Made by a program: the position numbers and the translations under genes. This document shows, piece by piece, positions 24,887-33,880 of a stretch of DNA of 39,109 nt. Each line of letters begins with the position of its first letter. Within the stretch, counting starts at the first letter, position 1. This DNA is from Aquidulcibacter paucihalophilus (GTDB lineage Bacteria > Pseudomonadota > Alphaproteobacteria > Caulobacterales > Aquidulcibacteraceae). The stretch is from positions 1-39,109 of the forward strand of contig NZ_NCSQ01000040.1 of the NCBI RefSeq assembly GCF_002105465.1, written 5' to 3'. The notes beneath the pieces are model-generated. The model worked only from the letters and a program-made list of their open reading frames with translations, was not told the DNA's origin and did no database searches.

Positions 24887-26272
24887 ATGGACGATCTACA
24901 AGCCCTAGGGGTCGACCCCACTAAAACGGAGCATGGGCTAGACCGCCTGATGACCATAAAGGTGATCGGCGCTGCCGGTGACCACGACGGGCCGCTGCTA
25001 CGCCGTCTGTTGTTACCCATGCACCCGGCAGACGTCGCAGAACTCCTGCAGAACGCACCCAAGGAAACGGCGCGCACGATCTTCACCTTGATTGGCGAAG
25101 ACCTTGACGCAGAAGTCTATGCGGAACTCGAAGATGAATTGCGCGAATTCGCGCTGGAATTCATCCCAGCCAGCAAGCTTGCCCAAAAGCTCGATGATCT
25201 CGACACGGATGATGCTGCCGCCATCGTCGCAGAACTGGATGATGAGGATCGGGCAGAAGTGCTGGCCGCCGCCTCTAATGATGTCCGCGTGGCTGTGGAA
25301 GGCGCGCTCTCCTTTGAAGAAGAGACCGCTGGCCGCTTGATGCAGCGGGAGTTTGTAGCCGCACCCCAACATTGGGACGTGGGCCAAACCATCGATTTTA
25401 TGCGCAAGACGGGCGAGGACCTGCCCGATCTCTTCTTTGACATCTATGTCGTCAGCCCCGCTATGCAGCCAATTGGCGCAATCCCCGTTTCGAAGCTGAT
25501 GCGCGCTAAGCGCACCATGTTGCTGCAAGATCTGATGGAAACGCCTGAGATCATTGTTGATCCTGAGACCGATCAAGAAGTAGTGGCTCATGCTTTCCAG
25601 AAATACCATCTAATTTCTGCGCCCGTGGTTGACCGTAGTGGACGCCTGACCGGCATGATCACGGTCGACGATATCGTGCGGGTTATTCAGGACGAAAACG
25701 AAGAGGATTTGTTGGCGCTTGCCGGCGTGCGCGATGCCTCCACAGCGGACTCGGTTTGGTCTTCGGTTAAGTCGCGCTTGCCTTGGTTGGTGATCAATTT
25801 GGCGACGGCCCTGTTTGCTTCCATGTTGATTGGCCGGTTTGAAGCCTCGATTGAAAAAATTGTGGCTCTCGCCATCCTGATGCCAATGGTGGCTTCAATG
25901 GGGGGTAATGCCGGGACGCAAACAGTTGCAGTTGCTGTGCGCGCTTTAGCAGCGCGCGAGCTGACGCCGGGCAATTCAGGCCGAATCATTTTGCGCGAGG
26001 TGATTACCGGCTTGGTCAATGGTGCGTTCTTTGCGGTTCTTCTTTCCACCGTAGCGCTTATCTGGTTCAACAGCGTGTTGCTCGCCATCACCATTGCCTT
26101 GGCAATCCTTCTCAATTTGTCGGTGGCGGGCTTTGCAGGCATTTTGATCCCGCTGACCCTCAAGCGCATGGGGCAAGACCCTGCTGTCTCCTCAGGTGTC
26201 TTGGTCACCTTTGTGACCGATATGGTGGGCTTTGTCGCCTTCTTGGGCCTTGCGACCTTGATTATTCTTTAG
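24887..26272 (+). CDS. mgtE: Magnesium transporter MgtE
   Basis: Magnesium channel of the inner membrane, gated by cytoplasmic Mg2+. The 461 residues follow the family order: an N-terminal superhelical domain (HPADVAELLQNAPKETARTIF, LDDLDTDDAAAIVAELDDEDRAEVL), two CBS domains at about 135-260 (FDIYVVSPAMQPIGAIPVSKLM; HLISAPVVDRSGRLTGMITVDD), then five membrane segments from about 300, with the signature AILMPMVASMGGNAGTQT. The many acidic residues in the N domain are the usual Mg sensors. Its stop overlaps the end of the convergent cyclophilin gene by 11 bases. Confidence 0.96.
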   Translation: MDDLQALGVDPTKTEHGLDRLMTIKVIGAAGDHDGPLLRRLLLPMHPADVAELLQNAPKETARTIFTLIGEDLDAEVYAELEDELREFALEFIPASKLAQKLDDLDTDDAAAIVAELDDEDRAEVLAAASNDVRVAVEGALSFEEETAGRLMQREFVAAPQHWDVGQTIDFMRKTGEDLPDLFFDIYVVSPAMQPIGAIPVSKLMRAKRTMLLQDLMETPEIIVDPETDQEVVAHAFQKYHLISAPVVDRSGRLTGMITVDDIVRVIQDENEEDLLALAGVRDASTADSVWSSVKSRLPWLVINLATALFASMLIGRFEASIEKIVALAILMPMVASMGGNAGTQTVAVAVRALAARELTPGNSGRIILREVITGLVNGAFFAVLLSTVALIWFNSVLLAITIALAILLNLSVAGFAGILIPLTLKRMGQDPAVSSGVLVTFVTDMVGFVAFLGLATLIIL

Positions 26273-27230
26273 GGCTGAGGCGCACAGGCAGTGGCGCATT
26301 GCAGAGCTCAAGCTTGCCGGCCTTAAACTTCGTCCAACCATCGCGGCGGTTTCGGCGGCTTTCAAGGATTTCGGCGTAAATCGCGTGATCGCTGCGTAAT
26401 GCCTCAAGATTGACTTGTTCGGCTGCGGGCAATCGCGCACCGAGTTCGGCCTTGATGATCTTGGGTTTGGTTTGGCCCGAAGCGTAAAAGCCCATGGCCT
26501 CTGTGCCGCGTGGCAAGGTCGCGAAGTGATCCATGCCTTCAATCACGCGTCCCAAAAGCGTAACATTGCGGTCAAGCGCGCGGGGGCTGTGGCCGTTAAC
26601 GGCATAAAGCTCGGCTGGACCACCAGAATCAGCGCCCTCATCACGACCTGCCCCTACCATGCCATAACAATGGGGCAGCCAATAACGCTTAGCTGTGGGG
26701 TCCCATGCCACAGGCCAATTGCGCCAAAAACCAACCTTTGGCGCATAAATATCGCCATCTTTCAGTTCATAGGGCGCAAATTCAGATCCATAGGCGCGGT
26801 CAAACTCTGCCACCATGCGCCCGCCGGTAAAACCAAGCGCGGTGGCAGCGGCACCATCGCCCCATTGCACGACGTAATTGTCTTGGCTGCGCACGATCTC
26901 GCGCCCGTTGAAAAACCCCTTGGCCAGTAAGTCATCAAGGGCCTGCACGTGATTGGGTGCAAAGTCGGGTGCCAAAAGAATAATCACGCGGGCAGGAGAC
27001 TGAGCACCAGCTTGGGTAGGTTCAAAATAGAGGTATAGCAAGCGGTTTTGATCTAAGCGCTCCCACGCATCTTGGGGTGCGGCGGCGATCAGCTCTGAAC
27101 TGGTCATAGCGCTCCACGGTTTCGGCGGTGCACCCGCGGCAGTTTGCGCCAGCGTGGGTCCAGAGCAAATGGTTAAGGCCAGAGCCGAAATCCCAACGAA
27201 GCGCTGAAAGAGGCACGTTTTCTTGGCCAT
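26262..27230 (-). CDS. Periplasmic peptidyl-prolyl isomerase, cyclophilin type (large form)
   Basis: 322 residues. The N-terminal signal peptide is evident (FVGISALALTICSGPTLAQ). A cyclophilin-like domain follows at about 75-280: VIILLAPDFAPNHVQALDDLLAKGFFNGREIVRSQ with NYVVQWGDG corresponds to the catalytic Arg and Gln segment (FHRVxxxFxxQgGD), and SPRALDRNVTLLGRVIEGMDHF matches the late core. The N- and C-terminal extensions are not recognised. It presumably catalyses prolyl isomerisation in the periplasm. It converges on mgtE with an 11-base overlap. Confidence 0.85.
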   Translation of the reverse strand: MAKKTCLFQRFVGISALALTICSGPTLAQTAAGAPPKPWSAMTSSELIAAAPQDAWERLDQNRLLYLYFEPTQAGAQSPARVIILLAPDFAPNHVQALDDLLAKGFFNGREIVRSQDNYVVQWGDGAAATALGFTGGRMVAEFDRAYGSEFAPYELKDGDIYAPKVGFWRNWPVAWDPTAKRYWLPHCYGMVGAGRDEGADSGGPAELYAVNGHSPRALDRNVTLLGRVIEGMDHFATLPRGTEAMGFYASGQTKPKIIKAELGARLPAAEQVNLEALRSDHAIYAEILESRRNRRDGWTKFKAGKLELCNAPLPVRLSPKE

Positions 27231-27383
27231 TATGGTCTGATCCTTGCTTGTTTGATGTCGTCAGGCTGGGGCGAAGGTGCAGGATTGCCTCAGACTTGTC
27301 GAGCAGCCTTTGTGGACAAAAACGGCATCAATCCTGCACAGCCAGCCTCATCGGGCGGAATCCGTCTCTTTTTGGAACGAAAA

Positions 27384-28628
27384 ATGTCCAGACTCACTGC
27401 GTCTCGCGCTGCATTGGACCTGATAGCCAGCTTTGAAGGCTTCCGTGCGCGTGCGGCTAAAACCCCTGATGGGCGGTGGACGCTGGGCTTTGGCCATGTA
27501 GCAACTGCGCGTGAGGGCCTTTCAGTTTCTCGTGCAGAGGCCGAAGACCTGCTGCGCTGGGATCTTCGCCCCGTCGAAGACATGGTCCGCCAGTCGGCCT
27601 TGACGCCGCTCAATCAAAACCAGTTTGACGCGTTGGTGTCGTTTGCTTTCAACATTGGTGTTTCCAATTTCGCCACCAGCGATGTGCTGCGCTATTTGAA
27701 CCAAGGCCAGCCGATTGCGGCAGCCCTTGCGATGCATGCGTGGCGGCGGGCGCGGGTGAATGGGCGTGTTCTGGTTATCGATGCTTTGGTTCGCCGGAGA
27801 GCTGCTGAAGCGGCCCTTTTCCTTGAGCCCTTAGGTCCGCGGCCAGCCGCGCCAAGTTCGGTATTAAGCCCTGAAATTGATTATACCGCTGCGCTTCTAT
27901 CCCATGCCTCTGACCCACGTGCGATTGCTTTGGGTGTTGAGGCTGATGGCGCGACGATTGCGACTGAGCCATCTGAAAGTATCCTTACAGCCCCGCCCAA
28001 GGGCGAACCCTTTCCTGCACAAGCCGTTGCAGAACGTGCGGCAGAGACGGTGAAGGCTTCACCTGTTTTGGACTTCGGCCCCGAAACAAAGGCTGAATCG
28101 CGCTTGACTTTGGTTGAGCCAGATGCCGCTGTTCCACGTAAATCCCCTGACGAGCCAAAGCAGGATGCGCCACATGAAGAATTAGCGCCTCTGGTCGCTG
28201 ATCCCCCTTTGGTACCTTTTCTGAAGGAAGAAGCGCTCGCAGCCAATCAATCGGATCAAAACCAACCTGTGCCCGCCAATGATGGCGGGCTGAACCTGGC
28301 CCCTTTTGCCCCAGAATTAGAGTTGGCATCGGAAGCTTCTGTTCCGGGTGGGGTGACGATTCCGGCGCCTCAGAGCCTTGAACCGGCAAAGCCAACACGC
28401 GGTCTAACCTGGGTGATCTTGGGTATTGGCGCTGTCTTTTTGGCGGGCGGTCTATGGTTTGCGCATCTCTTGGGTGCTCTGACGCCGGACCCAGAGGCCA
28501 AGACCATCACACTTCAAGCACTCACTGCGATTCTGATTGCTTGCTTTGGCTTTGTTGCGGTGGTGACCTCAGCCGTTTCTTTGGCACGCGGCCAAGAAAG
28601 TGGCGACGAGACCGCCTTACTCCCCTGA
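27384..28628 (+). CDS. spmX: SpmX-type polar organiser: GH24 muramidase domain, linker, two membrane segments
   Basis: 414 residues from ATG 27384. Residues 8-150 form a T4-lysozyme-like GH24 domain (LIASFEGFRARAAKTPDGRW, TLGFGH, LNQNQFDALVSFAFNIGVSNF). A long Pro/Glu/Ala-rich linker follows, then two membrane segments at about 342-365 and 377-401. This is the layout of Caulobacter SpmX, which localises and activates the DivJ histidine kinase at the old pole. The catalytic Glu is kept (E18). The position of the catalytic Asp of T4 lysozyme (D20) is Thr (T27), while its Thr (T26) is kept (T33), consistent with a co-opted rather than lytic role. There is no holin, spanin or phage neighbour. The open frame extends 44 codons upstream, but GGA before ATG 27384 and the family N-terminus support this start. 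Confidence 0.88.
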   Translation: MSRLTASRAALDLIASFEGFRARAAKTPDGRWTLGFGHVATAREGLSVSRAEAEDLLRWDLRPVEDMVRQSALTPLNQNQFDALVSFAFNIGVSNFATSDVLRYLNQGQPIAAALAMHAWRRARVNGRVLVIDALVRRRAAEAALFLEPLGPRPAAPSSVLSPEIDYTAALLSHASDPRAIALGVEADGATIATEPSESILTAPPKGEPFPAQAVAERAAETVKASPVLDFGPETKAESRLTLVEPDAAVPRKSPDEPKQDAPHEELAPLVADPPLVPFLKEEALAANQSDQNQPVPANDGGLNLAPFAPELELASEASVPGGVTIPAPQSLEPAKPTRGLTWVILGIGAVFLAGGLWFAHLLGALTPDPEAKTITLQALTAILIACFGFVAVVTSAVSLARGQESGDETALLP

Positions 28629-28678
28629 TCGCTTACCCTTTTGCTTGCACTCGCAGGCCGGCTCGCGCATGGTAAGCC

Positions 28679-29854
28679 ATGCTTAGAAATTCCTATCCCA
28701 GCCTTGATTTCGACCTCGGCGAAACCGCCGATGCCATTCGTGAAACCGTCGAACGCTTTGCAGCAGCCGAGATTGCGCCGCGTGCGGCCGAGATTGATCG
28801 CAGCGATGAATTTCCGCGCGATCTTTGGCCAAAACTTGGTGACCTTGGCCTGTTGGGCATCACGGTTGATGAAGAAGATGGTGGCTCTGGCCTTGGCTAT
28901 CTTGAGCATGTGGTGGCGATGGAAGAGATTAGCCGGGCCTCTGCATCTGTCGGCCTGTCCTATGGTGCGCATTCCAATCTCTGCGTCAACCAATTGCGCC
29001 GTTGGGGTTCGGCGGAGCAAAAAGCGCGTTATCTGCCCAAATTGATCTCGGGAGAGCATGTGGGTTCACTTGCCATGTCGGAAAGTGGCTCAGGCTCGGA
29101 TGTTGTCTCTATGCGGCTGCGGGCGGACAAAAAGGGCGACCGTTATGTGCTCAATGGCGGCAAATTCTGGATTACCAATGCCAAACATGCCGACACCTTA
29201 ATTGTTTATGCCAAGACCGAACCAGATGCCGCCTCGCGCGGTATCTCAGCCTTTTTGATCGAGAAGAATTTCAAAGGTTTTTCCGTTGCCCAAAGCCTAG
29301 ACAAACTGGGCATGCGTGGGTCGCCCACGGGCGAATTGGTGTTTGAAGATTGCGAAGTGCCCGAAGAAAATCTGATGGGGCCGCTGAACAAGGGCGCGCA
29401 GGTTTTGATGTCGGGCCTTGATTATGAGCGCGCTGTTTTAGCCTCGGGCCCAATTGGCATCATGCAAGCCTGCCTGGATGTGGTACTGCCTTATATTCAT
29501 GAGCGCAAACAGTTTGGCCAAGCGATTGGTGAGTTCCAACTGATGCAGGGCAAGATCGCTGACATGTATGTTACGCTCTCGACCACGCGTGCCTATGTTT
29601 ATGCCGTAGCGAAAGCCTGTGATCGCGGCCTTACCACTCGCAAAGATGCGGCAGGCGCAATTCTTTATGCGGCGGAGAAAGCGACTTGGATGGCTTTAGA
29701 GGCGATCCAATGCTTGGGCGGAAATGGCTATATCAATGATTACCCAACAGGCCGTCTTTTGCGCGATGCCAAGCTTTATGAAATTGGGGCGGGAACCAGC
29801 GAAATTCGCCGCTGGCTTATCGGGCGGGAGCTGTTTGGCGAGACTTCTAGCTAG
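28679..29854 (+). CDS. ivd: Isovaleryl-CoA dehydrogenase
   Basis: FAD enzyme of leucine breakdown, oxidising isovaleryl-CoA to 3-methylcrotonyl-CoA. The 391 residues have the acyl-CoA dehydrogenase layout. The catalytic Glu sits in the isovaleryl-type position, in [16 protein letters not shown] (E250), rather than the late position of medium-chain enzymes. Other landmarks are [43 protein letters not shown], and [35 protein letters not shown]. No other leucine-pathway genes (mccA/B, HMG-CoA lyase) follow in the window. Confidence 0.93.
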   Translation: MLRNSYPSLDFDLGETADAIRETVERFAAAEIAPRAAEIDRSDEFPRDLWPKLGDLGLLGITVDEEDGGSGLGYLEHVVAMEEISRASASVGLSYGAHSNLCVNQLRRWGSAEQKARYLPKLISGEHVGSLAMSESGSGSDVVSMRLRADKKGDRYVLNGGKFWITNAKHADTLIVYAKTEPDAASRGISAFLIEKNFKGFSVAQSLDKLGMRGSPTGELVFEDCEVPEENLMGPLNKGAQVLMSGLDYERAVLASGPIGIMQACLDVVLPYIHERKQFGQAIGEFQLMQGKIADMYVTLSTTRAYVYAVAKACDRGLTTRKDAAGAILYAAEKATWMALEAIQCLGGNGYINDYPTGRLLRDAKLYEIGAGTSEIRRWLIGRELFGETSS

Positions 29855-29887
29855 ATTGTTTGTGGTCTTAAGAGAGGGAGGTCATTC

Positions 29888-30574
29888 ATGTTACGCCGTA
29901 CCGTGTTTGCAAGCTTTGTCGTGCTCTTGGCCGCAGGCTCTGCCCTAGCCCAAACGGCCGCGCTCGCACCGCCTGCACCAGGCCCTGCACCCGCATCCAT
30001 ACCCGCTCCCAAAGTCTTCCTAACCACAACAATGGGTGAGATTGAGATCACATTGGACCCGGTTGGTGCACCCAAGACCAGCGCCCATATGCTGAAAATG
30101 TTTCAAACCAATCATTACATTGGTGCGTCCTTCTTCCGGATTGAGCCGGGCTTCATCGTTCAAATTGGCGATTTGGACGCACAGTTTAAGGGCCGCTATC
30201 CCCCGCTGAGTCCGATCGAGCTGGAGACAGCCACCAATAAGCATTTCAAGGGCGCTGTGGCGCTCGCACGTGGGGATGCGACCAATTCGGGCCATTCGAG
30301 CTTCTATTTTGACTTGGCAGATAATCCTTCCCTCAATGCCGACCCCCATGCGCCGCCCAATACGACGGGCTATGCCGTCTTTGGGCGGGTAACGGCAGGT
30401 TGGGAGGTCGTAGAGGCGATGGCCAAGGTTGAACGCGCGCCCACAGGTGGCCCATTTCCGGGCAAGGCCCCCGTGGTGCCAATTGTGGTGACGGCGATCC
30501 GAACAGACCCACCGCCACCTCCCAAGCCCAAGCCCGTCCCAAAGTCGGCTCCTAAGACCAAAAAGAAGCGCTAG
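29888..30574 (+). CDS. Periplasmic peptidyl-prolyl isomerase, cyclophilin type
   Basis: 228 residues. Signal peptide (TVFASFVVLLAAGSALAQ), Pro/Ala-rich spacer, then a compact cyclophilin domain at about 42-205: VFLTTTMGEIEITLDPVGAPKTSAHML, SFFRIEPGFIVQIGD (catalytic Arg and Gln), GAVALARGDATNSGHSSFYFDL and YAVFGRVTAGWEVV. A Pro/Lys-rich basic tail ends the protein. It starts 33 bases after the isovaleryl-CoA dehydrogenase, so co-transcription is likely. It is distinct from the larger minus-strand cyclophilin 2.6 kb away. Confidence 0.92.
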   Translation: MLRRTVFASFVVLLAAGSALAQTAALAPPAPGPAPASIPAPKVFLTTTMGEIEITLDPVGAPKTSAHMLKMFQTNHYIGASFFRIEPGFIVQIGDLDAQFKGRYPPLSPIELETATNKHFKGAVALARGDATNSGHSSFYFDLADNPSLNADPHAPPNTTGYAVFGRVTAGWEVVEAMAKVERAPTGGPFPGKAPVVPIVVTAIRTDPPPPPKPKPVPKSAPKTKKKR

Positions 30575-30577
30575 AAC

Positions 30578-31150
30578 TTAGCGCTTTTCCTCGCGCGTGA
30601 AATGATAGGCATGGCGGAACTGAAACACGCCTTGGCCCTTCGGGCGGGTCTCGCGCAGCAGGTCATAGGTGTTGGCTGAAACGGTAAGGGTTTCACGCAC
30701 ATCGACAGCCTGCCCATTTTCAGTGCCCCGCCCCCATAAGACCAGAGTTTTTGGCCCAGGCCCTGCTGCCTTCAGATCGCCGATGACACGATAGAGGTCG
30801 GGTTGGCCATCGTCGTCGGCCTTGCTGGCAATGGCCTCTTGGGTATCGATGGCAAGCCTAAAGCCACCATAGACGGTCTTGCCAGGCCCATCGTCATAGG
30901 TGAAGCGCAAGTTGATGCTAGCTCCATCAGGAGCGCGTGTGCCGTGCATCAAAGTCGGCAACGTCACCCGACCATCGGTTTGATAATCGCGATATTCCAA
31001 AGTTCCTGTCCACTTGCCCGTGAGGTCGGAGAGGAGGGCAGGTGGGTTTTGGGCGGGCTCTATCTTTGGCTCTGGTTCGGGCGCCGCGCGAGCGACGTCT
31101 AGCACGCGGTCTCGTCCCAGGCGAACATCCTCAATCTGGGCTTCCACCAA
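30578..31150 (-). pseudogene. Detached C-terminal part of the S41 peptidase: unknown beta-rich domain
   Basis: 190 codons open from a TTG that overlaps the end of the S41 gene, with no credible start signal and no signal peptide. Its first residues, VEAQIEDVRLGRDRVLDVA, look like the normal C-terminal end of S41 peptidases (PDxxVE...EDxxxGRDxVLxxA). In the S41 frame, RGGVTPD is followed by an abrupt LFGGSPD and stop. Removing one T from the five-T run at 31149-31153 joins the two as GVTPDLLVEAQIEDVRLGRD. The rest (LTGKWTGTLEYRDYQTDGRV, FTYDDGPGKTVYGGFRLAID) is a lipocalin-like or other beta-barrel domain of unknown function. Best read as the C-terminus of one long periplasmic protein, cut off by a one-base insertion or sequencing error. 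A separate short protein is the alternative. Confidence 0.65.
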
Positions 31151-32603
31151 AAAGGTCTGGCGTCACGCCACCTCTTGGCTCGAAGCTTTGAACCTGCATG
31201 TGGTTGAAGGCATTGGGAACGCGTAGTTTAATGCCGCTATTGGGCAGTTTAACCGTGAAGATCCGCCCCGCGGTTGGGCCATCCCCGCTGCCACCCGATT
31301 TCCCCCCTACAAGACTGACCCGACCCAGATCGCGCAATTTCGCGATCAGCATGGTTGATCCTGAGCCATTCTCTGGGCTGGTAAGAAGCGTCACCCTGCC
31401 ACCAAAGGCATTGGCGGCAGGGCTACGGGGTAATAATTCCTCGGGCGCATTGGCCGGGATTTCTTCATAGCCTTGGGCGGTCTTGTTGAACTGATCAAGG
31501 GGCGCATGAAAGATTGCCTCGCGGTCTCCCCATGTGTCGATAAAGTTTGGCAAATCGCCATAGCGCAAGGCTTTATAAGAGATCGCTTTGTTCCAAACAT
31601 AGGGTTTCTGCGCCAAAAAATCGGCCAGCCCGTAAGTCACATGACTGGACCCGCCGCCATTTTCCCGCAGGTCGATAATCAGATGCTTGGCCCCACTTTC
31701 TTTAATTTTGGCAAAAATCTGATCGTAAAAGGCCGACGCATTAACAGGCTTGCGATAGTTCACAAAGGTTGCGACCTTCAGAACAGCCGTATCGGCGTCC
31801 AGCATGCGCCACGTGGTCGTTTCACTGAAATTGGCCCTGAAAGCAGGCCCCGGCCACGTGAGGCTTCGCCACGCTTTGAATGAGAGCGGCCTTTGAACGG
31901 TGGTTTGGGCTCTCGCGTGCCCATCGGATTTAAAGCGAAGAACAAATTGGTGCGGCAAACCAAAGACATAGGGGTAGAAGTGATCAAAGTCAGAGCCCAT
32001 GAGGTCAGAGTCATCGGCAAGGCCGGTTGCCCGGCTCCAACTCGTTTGCCCATCTATGGGCACATAAGCGCCAAGGGTCGCTATCAGCTCAGAAACCTTG
32101 CGGCCATTGATATGGGTGACCTCTGCCCCGACCGATAGACCCTGTTGGGCCGGATCGGTTCCAACCACGATCATCTTGCCTGCCACGATTTGAAATCGAA
32201 ACGGCAGATGGCTTGGGTTAGCGTTTCGCCATGCTTCTAAGTCGGCGGGTTGTTCGGCCTTGGTGTGATTGCATCTTATATCTACTAGAACCAAGGAGAT
32301 CAGCCGATACAGCTCTGTCGTTTCTATGGGGTGCTTCACACGTTGGTCTAGGGCCGCAAAAGCGCGATCCATCTGCGCTTTGCTGGTCCGTCGATAAAGG
32401 CCAGGATGGATGGCCTCCAGCGACCGGCGCATCAGTGCCACATCGGCTTGCGCCTCGGTGGCGCTTAGAGTTCGGACAGGCCAGACAGCTTTTGGCGCAA
32501 CGGATGTTTCAGGGCCGGGCTTTAAAGCCCCCGTGTCGGCCATGACGTTAAAGGGTGAGAGGGCGAGAAAGCTGAGAAAAGCGATGGGGGTGAGCGCGCG
32601 CAT
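31131..32603 (-). CDS. S41 family peptidase (tail-specific protease-like), secreted; C-terminus probably frameshifted
   Basis: 490 residues from ATG 32603 (AGGAAT ribosome site; the open frame extends to 32681). A signal peptide is clear (TPIAFLSFLALSPFNVMAD). Next come an N-terminal helical segment (VALMRRSLEAIHPGLYRR), a PDZ-like part (GKMIVVGTDPAQQGLSVGAEVTHINGRKVSELI) and the S41 catalytic core (LIIDLRENGGGSSHVT; VTLLTSPENGSGSTMLIAKLRD with the likely nucleophile Ser; VGGKSGGSGDGPTAG). The protein ends GGVTPDLFGGSPD, just where family members continue, and the missing continuation is in the next frame. It lies 100 bases after the AraC-type regulator on the same strand, which may control it. 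Confidence 0.85.
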   Translation of the reverse strand: MRALTPIAFLSFLALSPFNVMADTGALKPGPETSVAPKAVWPVRTLSATEAQADVALMRRSLEAIHPGLYRRTSKAQMDRAFAALDQRVKHPIETTELYRLISLVLVDIRCNHTKAEQPADLEAWRNANPSHLPFRFQIVAGKMIVVGTDPAQQGLSVGAEVTHINGRKVSELIATLGAYVPIDGQTSWSRATGLADDSDLMGSDFDHFYPYVFGLPHQFVLRFKSDGHARAQTTVQRPLSFKAWRSLTWPGPAFRANFSETTTWRMLDADTAVLKVATFVNYRKPVNASAFYDQIFAKIKESGAKHLIIDLRENGGGSSHVTYGLADFLAQKPYVWNKAISYKALRYGDLPNFIDTWGDREAIFHAPLDQFNKTAQGYEEIPANAPEELLPRSPAANAFGGRVTLLTSPENGSGSTMLIAKLRDLGRVSLVGGKSGGSGDGPTAGRIFTVKLPNSGIKLRVPNAFNHMQVQSFEPRGGVTPDLFGGSPD

Positions 32604-32703
32604 GAGCAAATTCCTAGATTGGGGGAGGTAAGGTGGATGAGGCGTTCTGTGTGCCGAACCAGCCCCGCTTGCGCGCCTCAAAAGCTAAATCCCCTGATGG
32701 AAT

Positions 32704-33831
32704 CTATGATTTGAGACTTTGGCTGCGCCGCCAAGCCGATGGACTCATGCCGGCAAATTCGGAAAATGCACGATTGAAACTGGCCTTGGAATTAAAGCCC
32801 GCTTCAAAGGCAATGGCCATGAGATCGGCCTGTTGTACTTTTTCGATCATCAAGGCTTGAGCGGCGGTGACGCGCTGCGCATTGATAAAGGCGCTGAAAT
32901 TTTTGCCCAACCCCTCATTCAAGGCCCGCGACACATAGGTCTTATTGGTGCCAAGCTTGCGGGCAAGCGAGGTCAAGGTCAAATCCGGGTCGCGCCAGAA
33001 GCCTTCTGCCTCCACCACTTCGGCAAATTGGCGCCCCATTGCCTGCCAATCCCGCTCCGGGCTGGCAGAAGGGCTCATGGTTTCATCGACCGCAGGCTCT
33101 GATGCCGCATCCAGAATGGGATAGGGTACGCCTGCGTTCCGCCAACCGGCAATCCCCAGATAAACGCCTAAAGTCGCCACGCCCAGATACATCCAATAAT
33201 CATCAAAATAATTGCGGCTCGGGTCGACTTGATCCGCTGTGAAGAAGCCGAACCAAACAAGAGCCAAGCCTACGACACCAAGCAAGGCATTGCGTATCCA
33301 CGTGGGATCAAATTGGGCATCATCGGCACGGGTCTGGGCAAGTCGGTGCCGATAGGCGCGATAGAGCCGCCAAATGGCCACGCCATAGAGGCAAATGGAG
33401 ACAAGGCTCGCAATCGTCAAAATTGGGTCGACAAGCGGGGCATGGGCAAATCTATCCCAAGCATCTTTCATCGCTAATGGCAGGGGAAACACCAAAGCTT
33501 GGCTTGAAAACTGAATGCCATAGGGCACCAGATGCAGGCCCCATTTGTCTGGCGTGCGACCATAGATCAGCCCATAAGCATGCAGATACAACAGCGGGCC
33601 AAACGAGAGGCTTGTTGAAAATGGCGCAAAGCTTAGCCAGGGATAGGTGTCATAAAAGCCTGCAAACCCAATAATATAGGGCGTAACCATCAGAGCAATC
33701 GCGACGATGAGTAGACCCAAGAAGCGATTAGCTGCTCGATTATGTGGTGCGACCCACAAAAACCCCGCCAAGACCACACTTTGGCCCGCCAAGAGCAAGA
33801 GGCTGATGCTGAGCGTGCCAAAGGAAATCAT
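32704..33831 (-). CDS. AraC-family regulator with multi-pass membrane N-terminus
   Basis: 375 residues. The first about 240 are strongly hydrophobic with roughly seven membrane segments (SISLLLLAGQSVVLAGFLWVA; LGLLIVAIALMVTPYIIGF; ILTIASLVSICLYGVAIW; ALLGVVGLALVWFGFF and others). The last about 100 are an AraC DNA-binding domain with two helix-turn-helix units (DLTLTSLARKLGTNKTYVSRALNE; DLMAIAFEAGFNSKASFNRAFSEFAGMSPSAWRR). Such proteins sense an envelope signal and bind DNA from the membrane. The gene is followed on the same strand by the S41 peptidase, a plausible target. The ligand is unknown. Confidence 0.9.
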   Translation of the reverse strand: MISFGTLSISLLLLAGQSVVLAGFLWVAPHNRAANRFLGLLIVAIALMVTPYIIGFAGFYDTYPWLSFAPFSTSLSFGPLLYLHAYGLIYGRTPDKWGLHLVPYGIQFSSQALVFPLPLAMKDAWDRFAHAPLVDPILTIASLVSICLYGVAIWRLYRAYRHRLAQTRADDAQFDPTWIRNALLGVVGLALVWFGFFTADQVDPSRNYFDDYWMYLGVATLGVYLGIAGWRNAGVPYPILDAASEPAVDETMSPSASPERDWQAMGRQFAEVVEAEGFWRDPDLTLTSLARKLGTNKTYVSRALNEGLGKNFSAFINAQRVTAAQALMIEKVQQADLMAIAFEAGFNSKASFNRAFSEFAGMSPSAWRRSQSLKS

Positions 33832-33880
33832 AAGCCCAACCTAGGTCGGGCAGGGCGCGAGGACACGATTGACCGCACCC

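Noticed and set aside
27265..27300. Possible sigma-54 promoter upstream of spmX (GG-rich stretch followed by TTGC)
   Set aside because: The spacing between the GG and GC elements is one base short of the required 10 and the TGGCAC box is poorly matched.
27384..28628. Reading the GH24 gene as a phage endolysin and the area as a prophage remnant
   Set aside because: No holin, spanin, integrase or structural gene is near; the long linker, two C-terminal membrane segments and missing catalytic Asp fit SpmX.
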